Assembly (NCBI GenBank): GCA_038254435.1
Contig: JBBSGD010000089.1
Coordinates: 1 to 6,352 of the forward strand
DNA length: 6,352 nt
Direction of reading: 5' to 3'
From: JBBSGD01 sp038254435
Lineage (GTDB): Bacteria > Actinomycetota > CADDZG01 > WHSQ01
In this document: in pieces, positions 1 to 4,992 of the stretch
Layout: each line of letters starts with the position of its first letter
Numbering within the stretch: position 1 is the stretch's first letter
The notes under the pieces: model-generated
Told to the model about the DNA's origin: nothing
Database searches by the model: none
Seen by the model: the letters and a program-made list of their open reading frames with translations, nothing else
Program-made: the position numbers and the translations under genes

Positions 1-2
1 AG

Positions 3-110
3 GGCTGGTACAACTGGCGCCGTCTCCATTCGTCACTGGGATATCTGTCACCCGCGGACTACGAGAGGAGGCGCGCGAGACTGGACGTCATGATCGAGGA
101 AGCGGCATAG
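3..110 (+). CDS. IS3-family transposase (OrfB), C-terminal fragment
   Basis: Only the last 35 residues of this DDE transposase are in the window; the frame is open at the left edge. It reads GWYNWRRLHSSLGYLSPADY and ends in a charged tail with MIEEAA before TAG. This matches the extreme C-terminus of IS3-family OrfB (integrase core, rve-type), just beyond the catalytic Glu. The stop lies six bases before the terminal repeat, the normal spacing for this family. The second IS in this window has a clearly different C-terminus (HSSLGWRSPVAYA), so the two are separate elements. Whether the upstream part is intact is unknown. Confidence 0.85.
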   Translation, partial: GWYNWRRLHSSLGYLSPADYERRRARLDVMIEEAA

Positions 111-115
111 TCAAC

Positions 116-406
116 GTGTCCGCCGAACCGGGGGAACTCCACCCTAGTGGAAGTTGTGACTGCGGTAGCTGGTGTTGCACCACGAGTGGGTGTGCAACCG
201 GTTATAGGATCTTCACTGACTGCTGCGGCGGCTGCGGCAGTCCCCCTAACTGCCACTGTGTTAATGGTCAGGCGTCATGTTGCAATCATGCTGAGTGGAG
301 CAGCGGCTGCAACGGTGGCATGCACATAAAGTGCCGATCCCGAGTGTGCACCGACTACAGGAATGTCTGCAGGAACTTCCCGTTAAACCCCCCGGACTGT
401 GGATAG
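116..406 (+). pseudogene. Cysteine-rich protein, N-terminally truncated; resembles methylamine dehydrogenase light chain family
   Basis: The open frame starts at a GTG inside the IS terminal repeat, so residues 1-9 are IS-derived; the native sequence begins around SGSCDCGSW. The remaining ~86 residues hold 17 cysteines, with doublets at 20-21, 36-37 and 55-56, and exactly two tryptophans (19 and 61). The spacing of YRIFTDCCGGCG, then C.C, a second CC and KCRSRVC resembles, from memory, the methylamine dehydrogenase light chain family and its actinobacterial relatives. These are Tat-exported, disulfide-stabilised proteins; the true light chain carries tryptophan tryptophylquinone made from two Trp. 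The Tat signal and first cysteines expected for the family are missing, apparently removed by the IS. It leads a same-strand run of closely spaced genes. An Ala-rich frame at 147-329 overlaps it but looks like a shadow. The family assignment is tentative. Confidence 0.55.
117..141 (+). repeat. Right terminal inverted repeat of the left IS3 element
   Basis: A 25-base GC-rich sequence starts TGTCCGCCGAACC and ends GGAACTCCA, placed just after the transposase stop. IS3-family ends typically run TG...CA, and this one closes in CA. Its partner at the left end is outside the window, so the boundary is judged from position and family pattern only. Confidence 0.6.
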
Positions 407-417
407 GTTGTGGAGAC

Positions 418-600
418 TTGAGTCATCGGGTTCCGTCAACCATACCTGGTCTAAGGGTATCTCTCACGAACCCTTGGTTGATTGTTGCAGTGATAGGTTG
501 CCTGTTGGCTGCGGTATTAGTAACTGCTAGCAGTAACAGGCCCATCGTAACCAGCCTGCTTGGCTTTAGCGCGGGGTGGATAGCCGCGTGGTCTCCTTGA
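418..600 (+). CDS. Small two-helix membrane protein, unknown function
   Basis: I do not recognise this 60-residue protein. From a TTG start it has a short basic N-terminus, a hydrophobic helix at about residues 20-37 (WLIVAVIGCLLAAVLVTA), a short polar loop and a second helix at about 43-58, ending in WSP. It starts 11 bases after the cysteine-rich gene and stops 9 bases before the next membrane protein, which suggests one transcript. The start is uncertain: GGAG at 412-415 is only two bases from the TTG. An upstream ATG at 295 would add residues that overlap the cysteine-rich gene and look non-coding. It might be an accessory subunit of the following polytopic protein, but this rests only on position. 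Confidence 0.45.
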   Translation: MSHRVPSTIPGLRVSLTNPWLIVAVIGCLLAAVLVTASSNRPIVTSLLGFSAGWIAAWSP

Positions 601-609
601 GGAATTTCG

Positions 610-1191
610 ATGGCACTGACCATCAATCCTGCGGTGGGCAGGAGTAGAAAGAGATGGCTGAGCGGAGCAGCGGCTTTCTCTATCGGCACCACGACGGGTG
701 CGCTCGCGTCTGCATTGGTCCTGGGGCTTCTAATTCGGGCAGGAGTGTCTCTCTCTACCCAGGGGATGGTGGGGTGGGTACTAGTGGGTATGGTCGTGTG
801 GGCTGCCCTTCATGATCTCGGGCTTCCGCTGCCGATGCCATATCGGAACCGGCAAGTGCCGGAATGGTTGCGTGCCGCGCTGCCTTTTGAGGCTCTGGCC
901 TTCGCTTTCGGACTCTTGCTGGGGATCGGCTTCCTAACGCTATTCACCTACTCGGTTCACTTTGCCTTTTCACTTCTTCTGCCCCTCACCGGAGATTTTT
1001 CCTCCATATTGATATCAGCGGTTGCCTTCGGAATCGGAAAGGCAGTTGTGCTGATACGGGTGAGCCGTGTAGACACTATGAGCCAAGTGAGAGAGATAGC
1101 GAGGGTATCCCCCTCAAGAACAGCAAGCCTTGCGCTCCGCTCAATGTCGGCATTGGTTGCAATCACGACTACCGTCTTGCTGTTGAAGTGA
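610..1191 (+). CDS. Polytopic membrane protein, unknown function
   Basis: This 193-residue integral membrane protein has an ATG preceded by GAGGA at a good distance, overlapping the stop region of the upstream small gene. Hydrophobic segments lie at about residues 18-43, 53-70, 93-126 (long enough for a helical hairpin), 130-150 and 176-192, giving five or six helices. A loop at 74-90 contains PYRNRQVPEWLR. The glycine-rich helices (GTTTGALASALVLG, FGLLLGIGFLT, AFGIGKAV) recall the general look of CcdA/DsbD/MauF-type transporters. However, the protein has no cysteine at all, so it cannot shuttle disulfides the way CcdA does. Its place next to a cysteine-rich exported protein hints at a role in maturing or anchoring that protein; this is inference. 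Function is unassigned. Confidence 0.75.
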   Translation: MALTINPAVGRSRKRWLSGAAAFSIGTTTGALASALVLGLLIRAGVSLSTQGMVGWVLVGMVVWAALHDLGLPLPMPYRNRQVPEWLRAALPFEALAFAFGLLLGIGFLTLFTYSVHFAFSLLLPLTGDFSSILISAVAFGIGKAVVLIRVSRVDTMSQVREIARVSPSRTASLALRSMSALVAITTTVLLLK

Positions 1192-1206
1192 CGAAAGGAG
1201 CACGAG

Positions 1207-1755
1207 ATGGAAACGAGCTCGCGTAGGCGGTTTTTGACACTTGCGGCTGGAGCGGCAGGAGGCTTGGGGGCACTCCTTGGAACCTCCGGCCAAGGGCTGC
1301 GGCCAGAGCTAACCGAAACCTTCGTGCGGCCCTGCTCGCCCCAGGTGAGAATCCGTTATCCTAGCGGCTGGCATCTCTTCGATCGTAAGCTAGTGACAGA
1401 TCTCGCATTCCCGAGCCAGTTGCTAGCGCTAGCCAGCGAAAAAGTCGGGCCTCACGAGTCGGCGGACGGCAGCGGTGATCCTGACCTGCGTCTATTCTCT
1501 GATCGCGCCACTCTTATTCGAATCTTGGCTTACTCCGTTGAGGATGCGAGACACCATCACCTCGAACTACACGCAGGAATTCCACCCGTCCTGAACCTCG
1601 ACACCTTTGCCATAGAGGACTCGCATGGACGGTTTCTACGCTATACGCGTCTCTTCGGCGGTTCGGATTTTGGATACCGGTACCAGGTGTGGGTGGGACG
1701 GCGAGCAAATGAATTGGCCGGTCAGACGATTGTACGGGAGACGCATATTGAGTGA
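1207..1755 (+). CDS. Tat-exported protein with a PsbP-like 'PsgWh' domain
   Basis: This 182-residue protein should be exported folded by the Tat system. Residues 5-11 read SRRRFLT, a near-ideal twin-arginine motif, followed by an Ala/Gly/Leu hydrophobic stretch to about residue 25. There is no lipobox; the only cysteine is Cys43. The start is firm: AAAGGAG at 1194-1200 lies six bases before the ATG. The mature part opens with VRIRYPSGWHLF (47-58) and LLALASEKV (72-80), then an aromatic C-terminal half (RFLRYTRLF, YRYQVWVG). This resembles small exported actinobacterial domains of PsbP/Mog1-like appearance and also the outer domain of the sigma-linked membrane protein encoded downstream. It follows the polytopic protein by 15 bases and is probably the last gene of that transcript. 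The molecular role is unknown. Confidence 0.75.
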   Translation: METSSRRRFLTLAAGAAGGLGALLGTSGQGLRPELTETFVRPCSPQVRIRYPSGWHLFDRKLVTDLAFPSQLLALASEKVGPHESADGSGDPDLRLFSDRATLIRILAYSVEDARHHHLELHAGIPPVLNLDTFAIEDSHGRFLRYTRLFGGSDFGYRYQVWVGRRANELAGQTIVRETHIE

Positions 1756-2065
1756 GGAGCTATCCCTGCACTAACAGTTTGGTGGGTCGCACCAAAGCCG
1801 GCTGCGCTGGTGCTTGGATGCTGCTTGCTCGAGGCGACAGCAGCCGTTGAGCGTGACTGTACCGGTACACAGGTGCAGTAGGGCGGACACCCTCCCAATT
1901 AGGAGATTGTTCAACGTCCTTCAGCAAGGACACCGTTCGTCCCAGCCCCCAATCAGAGCAGGGGAACCTCAGGCCACAAATCACCCAGCGGGCTCGGCTA
2001 AACCTGTAAGGGTGACGGAGACTTTAGTGAGAGTGAACGGACTCACGAGGGGAGCCGCTGAAGCA
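1756..2065 (+). other. Gene-free stretch between the envelope cassette and the sigma factor
   Basis: This 310-base stretch holds no convincing gene. An open frame runs through it into the sigma factor from 1814, but the extra residues are Arg/Gln/Pro-rich and have no family look. It begins with overlapping hairpins at 1778-1813. A GGAAC at 1963-1967 resembles an ECF-type -35 box, but I find no matching CGTC/GTT -10 at 16-17 bases, so no promoter is called. Confidence 0.5.
1778..1813 (+). promoter_or_regulatory. Two mutually exclusive hairpins after the Tat-protein gene
   Basis: TTTGGTG (1778-1784) pairs perfectly with CACCAAA (1790-1796) across a five-base loop. The central arm can instead pair downstream: GCACCA (1789-1794) with TGGTGC (1808-1813), enclosing AGCCGGCT, itself a palindrome. 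No U-tract follows either form. It could be a terminator-like structure closing the upstream transcript, an operator, or a leader switch for the sigma factor. The pairing is plain in the sequence; the role is a guess. Confidence 0.35.
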
Positions 2066-2587
2066 ATGCCTAAGGCACAAATTGTGGCCGGCCACAGCCA
2101 ACGGATGAGCGCAGCAGACGCCGATTTCGACCGATTCTATAGGGGCAGCTATCGGAAGGTATACGCCTCCGCCCTCACAATGACAACTGAGCCGGAATCT
2201 GCTCGAGACGCCGCCCAAGAAGCCTTCGTTAGAGCTTACGCGCGCTGGAAGAGATTACGTTCAGAGAGCTGGGCGGAGGGGTGGGTCTTGACGACGGCGA
2301 TGAACCTTGCCCGGCGACATAGGCGGAGCGCCCTACGGGAGCGCTTGGGTTTGCGCTCCGGCCGTGCGTTCAGTGAACGGGGACTGACTACGGATCGAAT
2401 GGAGGTGCTGGAGAGCCTGCGGAGGTTGCCGAAAAGGCAGCGCCAGGCGATCGTCTTGTTCTACATAGGGGATCTGCCTGTATCCGCAGTGGCTCGAGTC
2501 ATGGAATTGAGTGAGGGAGCAGTGAAATCACATCTTTCTCAAGCCCGCCAGACTTTAAGGCGAGAGATGGAGGTTATGAATGGATGA
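2066..2587 (+). CDS. RNA polymerase ECF sigma factor, SigE-like family
   Basis: This sigma-70 family factor directs RNA polymerase to a small set of promoters, usually for stress or envelope responses. In the 173-residue form, region 2 covers about residues 21-86 (FDRFYRGSYRKVYASALTMT, then EAFVRAYARWKRL and NLARRHRRS). Region 4 covers 112-166 (LRRLPKRQRQAIVLFYIGDL, then the helix-turn-helix VARVMELSEGAVKSHLSQAR). The two-domain layout and the FYR.SY opening fit actinobacterial SigE-like ECF factors. I chose ATG 2066 because GAGGGGAG lies 11 bases upstream. ATG 2105 (MSAADADFDRF) would start right at region 2 as relatives often do, but has no visible ribosome site. The last eight bases overlap the next gene, so translation is coupled and the two proteins probably form a regulator pair. 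Confidence 0.9.
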   Translation: MPKAQIVAGHSQRMSAADADFDRFYRGSYRKVYASALTMTTEPESARDAAQEAFVRAYARWKRLRSESWAEGWVLTTAMNLARRHRRSALRERLGLRSGRAFSERGLTTDRMEVLESLRRLPKRQRQAIVLFYIGDLPVSAVARVMELSEGAVKSHLSQARQTLRREMEVMNG

Positions 2588-3269
2588 CCGTTTGCTTCAG
2601 CAGTTGAGAAACACGCTTAGATACATCAAAATCCCGGAGATGCCTTCTTCGGAGGAAATATTGCGCCGCGGTCGAAGGCGACTCTACAAGCGCCGGGCGA
2701 GCGCGGTCATCATGTGCTTGAGTTTATTGGTAGTTGGTTGGGCTGGGGCAAGCGCACTCACTCGGGAGCCAGGCTCAAAAACCTCCGACGCTTTGCATAA
2801 TGGGTCGGGAACTGCTAACGGGGTGTCTCCCTCGGCTACTCCCTCGGTTTCTCCAGGATGGACTCGACATGTGGATGATTCAACTGGGTGGAGCGTGGAG
2901 ACGCCAGCCGATTGGCACGTGTCGTGGGGTTACCAGGGGCAGTACATGATGGTGGGTAGTTACGACTTTCCCGTAGGAGATCTCTGCGGGCCAACGGGAG
3001 CGCTTAGCAACCTTCCCGACAACGCAACATTCGTGTGGATGTTTGAGGCTCAGGACGGCTCAGCTTTCGATTTCTCACCTCGGCCGGCAAGCTTGTCGCT
3101 TGATCCTTCGACACTTGGGCATTACGAAGGAATGGGCTGTAGAGATGTCTACCGACTGACTTTCTCGGTGTCGGGGCGCTTCTTTGTTGTTTATGCGGCC
3201 TTTGGCGACGGGTCGATTTCTTCCCTTCGTCAGACCACGCTTGAATCCCTAGGGAGCTTCTCTCCCTGA
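2580..3269 (+). CDS. Single-pass membrane protein, probable anti-sigma or sigma-linked sensor
   Basis: This 229-residue protein has a basic cytoplasmic head (1-39, rich in Arg/Lys just before the membrane), one transmembrane helix at about 40-60, a Ser/Thr/Gly/Pro linker (61-92) and an outer domain (93-229). Its gene overlaps the sigma factor by eight bases and GGAGG lies just upstream, an arrangement typical of sigma/anti-sigma pairs. The head has no HxxxCxxC zinc motif, so it is not a ZAS-type anti-sigma factor; with only ~40 residues, any sigma-binding site must be short. The outer domain reads GWSVETPADWHVSW then YMMVGSYDF, similar in order to the exported protein encoded upstream. Cys136 and Cys187 could form a disulfide outside. 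A role in holding the sigma factor is inferred from coupling and topology. Confidence 0.75.
   Translation: MDDRLLQQLRNTLRYIKIPEMPSSEEILRRGRRRLYKRRASAVIMCLSLLVVGWAGASALTREPGSKTSDALHNGSGTANGVSPSATPSVSPGWTRHVDDSTGWSVETPADWHVSWGYQGQYMMVGSYDFPVGDLCGPTGALSNLPDNATFVWMFEAQDGSAFDFSPRPASLSLDPSTLGHYEGMGCRDVYRLTFSVSGRFFVVYAAFGDGSISSLRQTTLESLGSFSP
3251..3267 (+). terminator. Possible terminator hairpin at the end of the sigma operon
   Basis: AGGGAG (3251-3256) pairs with CTCCCT (3262-3267) across a five-base loop; the stem runs into the stop codon of the membrane-protein gene. There is no run of T after it, so intrinsic termination is only possible, not shown. Confidence 0.3.
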
Positions 3270-3300
3270 GCGGCAGCTGCTGAGTGGGACGGCGAAGTTA

Positions 3301-3580
3301 GTGCCCCCGGACGTGGTGTAAGAGCCGGCTGAAATCCAGCCGAAGAAGAGACCACCGCTTCATCCTCAGGAAGTCCGAAAAGACGAACTGAGGAGGAAGG
3401 CGATGGCCGTACCCAGCATGGACCTGCAGTCCTGCCGGAGGGTCCCGTGCTCGAAAAGCTCACGCTCGCTGCGCGCGAGTCCTACAATCACGGCGTGGTC
3501 TATCTCAACTACCGAACGCAGGCGTGATGGGTTGATCGGCCTGCACGTCGACCAGCCCGAGCGGCGCAGTCGTCAAGGTC
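3301..3580 (+). mobile_element. Group II intron, 5' (domain I) fragment
   Basis: The start GTGCCCCCGGACGTGGTGTA aligns by eye with the first bases of Ll.LtrB-type introns (GTGCGCCCAGATAGGGTGTT), including the GTG start and the GGTGT block. A dense helix set typical of domain I follows. CGGCTG/CAGCCG (3326-3342) sits inside GTGGT/ACCAC (3313-3355). A hairpin at 3363-3394 has a seven-base stem TCCTCAG/CTGAGGA, a symmetrical GAA/GAA internal loop, then GTC/GAC closing CGAAAA. GGACC/GGTCC extends to GCA/TGC (3416-3450), followed by CTCGC/GCGAG (3465-3479) and GCAGGC/GCCTGC (3518-3544) with a 15-base loop that could hold an exon-binding site. No reverse transcriptase and no domain V follow, so it cannot splice or move alone. 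The right edge, about 3575-3582, is set by where the antisense enolase-like reading frame begins. Confidence 0.6.
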
Positions 3581-3691
3581 GGTAGCAGTCGCTATCGGAG
3601 TGCGCAGCGGCAGATCGAGCGGTCGGGCGCGCACTCGCCTGATGGTGAGCGCCTCGAATCGTGATGAAGCGAGGTAACTGATGTCTGCCAT
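3580..3691 (-). pseudogene. N-terminal fragment of a mandelate racemase/muconate lactonizing enzyme-like gene
   Basis: On the minus strand, from about 3691 leftwards, the frame reads FEALTIRRVRARPLDLPLRT then PIATAT. This is the usual opening strand of enolase-superfamily dehydratases and racemases (I..V.A.P.DLPLR.P). Full proteins are about 350-400 residues; only some 35 are left. After IATATD the frame runs into the antisense of the intron fragment and loses all similarity, so the gene was cut at about 3580. ATG 3691 is the best start I see, without a clear ribosome site. It would overlap the divergent monooxygenase start by 11 bases, so the true start may have been slightly further in. Substrate cannot be inferred. 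This remnant suggests the monooxygenase once sat in a divergent catabolic locus. Confidence 0.5.
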
Positions 3692-4793
3692 CCGTGCTCG
3701 AGTCGATTCGTTTTGCCGACGTTTTGGGCTAGAGCTTCCACTTCTGCTCGCACCGATGGCCGGAGCGTCGGCGCCCGCTCTTTCGATCGCAGTGATGCAC
3801 GCCGGCGGGCTCGGTGCTTGTGGGGCACTGTTGATGGAGCCAGACGAGATCGCCGCTTGGGCCGATGAAGTCCGGGCGAAAGGGAACGGCCCGTACCAGC
3901 TCAACCTGTGGGTCCCGGATCCGCCGCCGCCGCGGGACGCAGGTCACGAACGGCTTCTGCGCGCGTTCCTCAGCGATTGGGGGCCTCCGCCGGCGGAGGA
4001 CGCTGGCGATGCGAGGCCGCCAGACTTCGCCGCTCAATGCGAGGCTCTGCTGTCGGCCAAGCCGCCGATCGTCTCGTCGGTGATGGGGATTTTTCCGAGC
4101 GAGTTCGTTGCCAGGCTGAGGCGGGCCGGCATCGCCTGGTTTGCGAGTGTCTCGACCGTGGCCGAGGCGCAGGCGGCGGAGGCCGCTGGGGCCGACGTGA
4201 TCGTCGCGCAGGGGATGGAGGCGGGCGGACATCGGGGATGCTTCGATGCCTTGCAGGCCGAACGCCGGCTCGTCGGATCGTTCGCGTTGATACCGGCGGT
4301 GGCGGACGCGGTCGAGGTGCCGGTGGTCGCGACCGGCGGGATCGGAGACGCACGTGGAGTTGTCGCGGCGCTGATGCTCGGCGCGAGCGCCGTGCAGATC
4401 GGATCTGCATTCCTGCGTTGCCCGGAGGCGGGCGTCCAGCCTGCCTGGGCAGAAGCGCTGGCTTGCGTTGCGCCCGAGGACACGATCGTCACCCGCGTGT
4501 TCAGCGGCCGCGCCGGGCGAAGCATTGCGACCGACTACGCGCTGGCAGCGATCGCCGATGAGGCGCCGCCCCCGGCGCCGTATCCGGTTCAAAGGGGACT
4601 GACGGCTGCCATGCGGGCGCAGGCCGCCGAGACCGGTGACGTCCAGCGGATGCAGGCGTGGGCGGGGCAATCGGTGCGGCTCGGCCGCGCCGAGCCCGCT
4701 GGCCGACTGGTACGGCGCATGTGGGACGGAGCTCTGGCTCTGCTCAAAGAGGGTCACGCGGAGGCACCGAGGCGGGGGAGGGAGGAGACCTGA
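3681..4793 (+). CDS. Nitronate monooxygenase (2-nitropropane dioxygenase family)
   Basis: This cytoplasmic FMN-dependent TIM-barrel enzyme is expected to oxidise alkyl nitronates, such as propionate 3-nitronate or nitropropane anions, to carbonyl compounds and nitrite. At 370 residues it is full length. Visible marks are LLLAPMAG at 21-28 near the first barrel strand; AGGHRG at 181-186, with His184 as the expected catalytic base; VVATGGIGDARGV (215-227) and GASAVQIGSAFL (234-245), the FMN phosphate-binding region; SGRAGR (275-280); and AWAGQS (326-331) near the end. GAGG lies seven bases before the ATG. Codon use is far more GC-rich than in the genes at 142-3269, pointing to a different origin. 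Its neighbours are gene stubs of an enolase-superfamily enzyme and a hydroxyacid dehydrogenase, suggesting a former degradation cluster. Some family members have other substrates, so the exact reaction is not fixed. Confidence 0.9.
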   Translation: MSAIRARVDSFCRRFGLELPLLLAPMAGASAPALSIAVMHAGGLGACGALLMEPDEIAAWADEVRAKGNGPYQLNLWVPDPPPPRDAGHERLLRAFLSDWGPPPAEDAGDARPPDFAAQCEALLSAKPPIVSSVMGIFPSEFVARLRRAGIAWFASVSTVAEAQAAEAAGADVIVAQGMEAGGHRGCFDALQAERRLVGSFALIPAVADAVEVPVVATGGIGDARGVVAALMLGASAVQIGSAFLRCPEAGVQPAWAEALACVAPEDTIVTRVFSGRAGRSIATDYALAAIADEAPPPAPYPVQRGLTAAMRAQAAETGDVQRMQAWAGQSVRLGRAEPAGRLVRRMWDGALALLKEGHAEAPRRGREET

Positions 4794-4802
4794 CTTGCCC
4801 TG

Positions 4803-4818
4803 TCGGGTGCGCACCTGA
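4803..4818. promoter_or_regulatory. Perfect 10-base palindrome in a near-palindrome, possible operator
   Basis: GGTGCGCACC (4806-4815) is its own reverse complement and sits inside TC-g-...-t-GA, giving a 16-base near-palindrome. It lies 12 bases after the monooxygenase stop and about 60 bases before the dehydrogenase stub. It could be an operator for a dimeric regulator of the lost downstream gene. Chance palindromes are common in GC-rich DNA. Confidence 0.25.
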
Positions 4819-4860
4819 CCCAGCACGATCCTTCAAGACGGCGCTCGCTAGCCTCACCTA

Positions 4861-4884
4861 GCCTCCTTCTGCGAAGGTGGAGGC
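4861..4884 (+). terminator. Stable hairpin after the monooxygenase gene
   Basis: GCCTC-CTTC pairs with GAAG-G-(TG)-GAGGC around a TGC loop, giving about ten pairs with a two-base bulge. It may end monooxygenase transcription. No T-run follows, and the GTG start of the dehydrogenase stub lies within the 3' arm, so it might instead affect that start. Confidence 0.35.
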
Positions 4885-4918
4885 GCAGCCGAACGTCGGT
4901 TTCATCGGTCTCGGTGGC
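4877..4918 (+). pseudogene. First 14 codons of a 3-hydroxyisobutyrate dehydrogenase-like gene, cut by an IS
   Basis: From GTG 4877 the frame reads VEAQPNVGFIGLGG and then enters the left end of the IS3 element. VGFIGLG followed by G is the opening beta strand and glycine loop (GxGxxG) of the NAD(P)-binding domain in 3-hydroxyisobutyrate dehydrogenases and related beta-hydroxyacid dehydrogenases, proteins of about 290 residues. An in-frame stop (TAG 4859) lies upstream, so GTG is the only start. No Shine-Dalgarno site is visible; a leaderless transcript is possible. Nothing to the right of the IS, as far as the window reaches, resembles the rest of the enzyme, so the gene was not merely interrupted: flanking DNA has been lost or rearranged. 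The short match makes the exact family uncertain. Confidence 0.55.
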
Positions 4919-4919
4919 C

Positions 4920-4941
4920 TGACCCCCTGAAATCGGTCCAC
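4920..4941 (+). repeat. Left terminal inverted repeat of the IS3 element
   Basis: The sequence starts TGACCCCCTGAAATC and ends GGTCCAC. GACCCC and GGTCCAC both recur, inverted, at 6131-6150, with a different 7-8 base centre. It begins two bases after the last dehydrogenase codon. Confidence 0.65.
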
Positions 4942-4992
4942 TGCGAGTGAGAGTCTGGATGCCTCGGAAGAGGCGGAAGGAGGATCATCGCG

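Larger units (their letters stand above)
1..141 (+). mobile_element. Right end of an IS3-family insertion sequence
   Basis: This is the 3' end of an IS3-type element that continues to the left of the window. It holds the last codons of the transposase and, just after the stop codon, a GC-rich terminal repeat ending in CA, as is usual for this family. The transposase tail has the YN..R.HSSLGYLSPADYE pattern that closes the IS3 integrase core. The element ends inside, or directly against, the cysteine-rich reading frame that follows, so its insertion probably removed the 5' part of that gene. The left end lies outside the window, so element length and target duplication cannot be judged. Confidence 0.8.

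Noticed and set aside
147..329. Ala/Val-rich small protein overlapping the cysteine-rich frame
   Set aside because: The cysteine-rich frame has family-like spacing and runs to a stop just before the next gene; this one ends mid-way with no ribosome site.
423..692. Minus-strand frame across the small membrane protein
   Set aside because: Antisense of hydrophobic codons produces a hydrophobic shadow; it overlaps two better-supported genes.
1963..1967. GGAAC as a -35 box for an ECF promoter of the sigma gene
   Set aside because: No matching -10 element at the expected distance; five bases alone are not evidence.
1814..2065. Extended N-terminus for the sigma factor
   Set aside because: The added residues look non-coding, and sigma factors of this family start close to region 2.
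3403..3585. Small protein starting MDLQSCRR in the intron fragment
   Set aside because: The DNA here is better explained as paired RNA helices of domain I; the translation is Arg/Ser-rich and featureless.
3908..4561. Second plus-strand frame inside the monooxygenase
   Set aside because: Gly/Arg repetitive composition without motifs; a shadow of the real frame.
3729..4826. Long minus-strand open frame opposite the monooxygenase
   Set aside because: Arg/Pro/His-rich shadow caused by GC-rich codon bias; the plus strand has clear family motifs over the same length.
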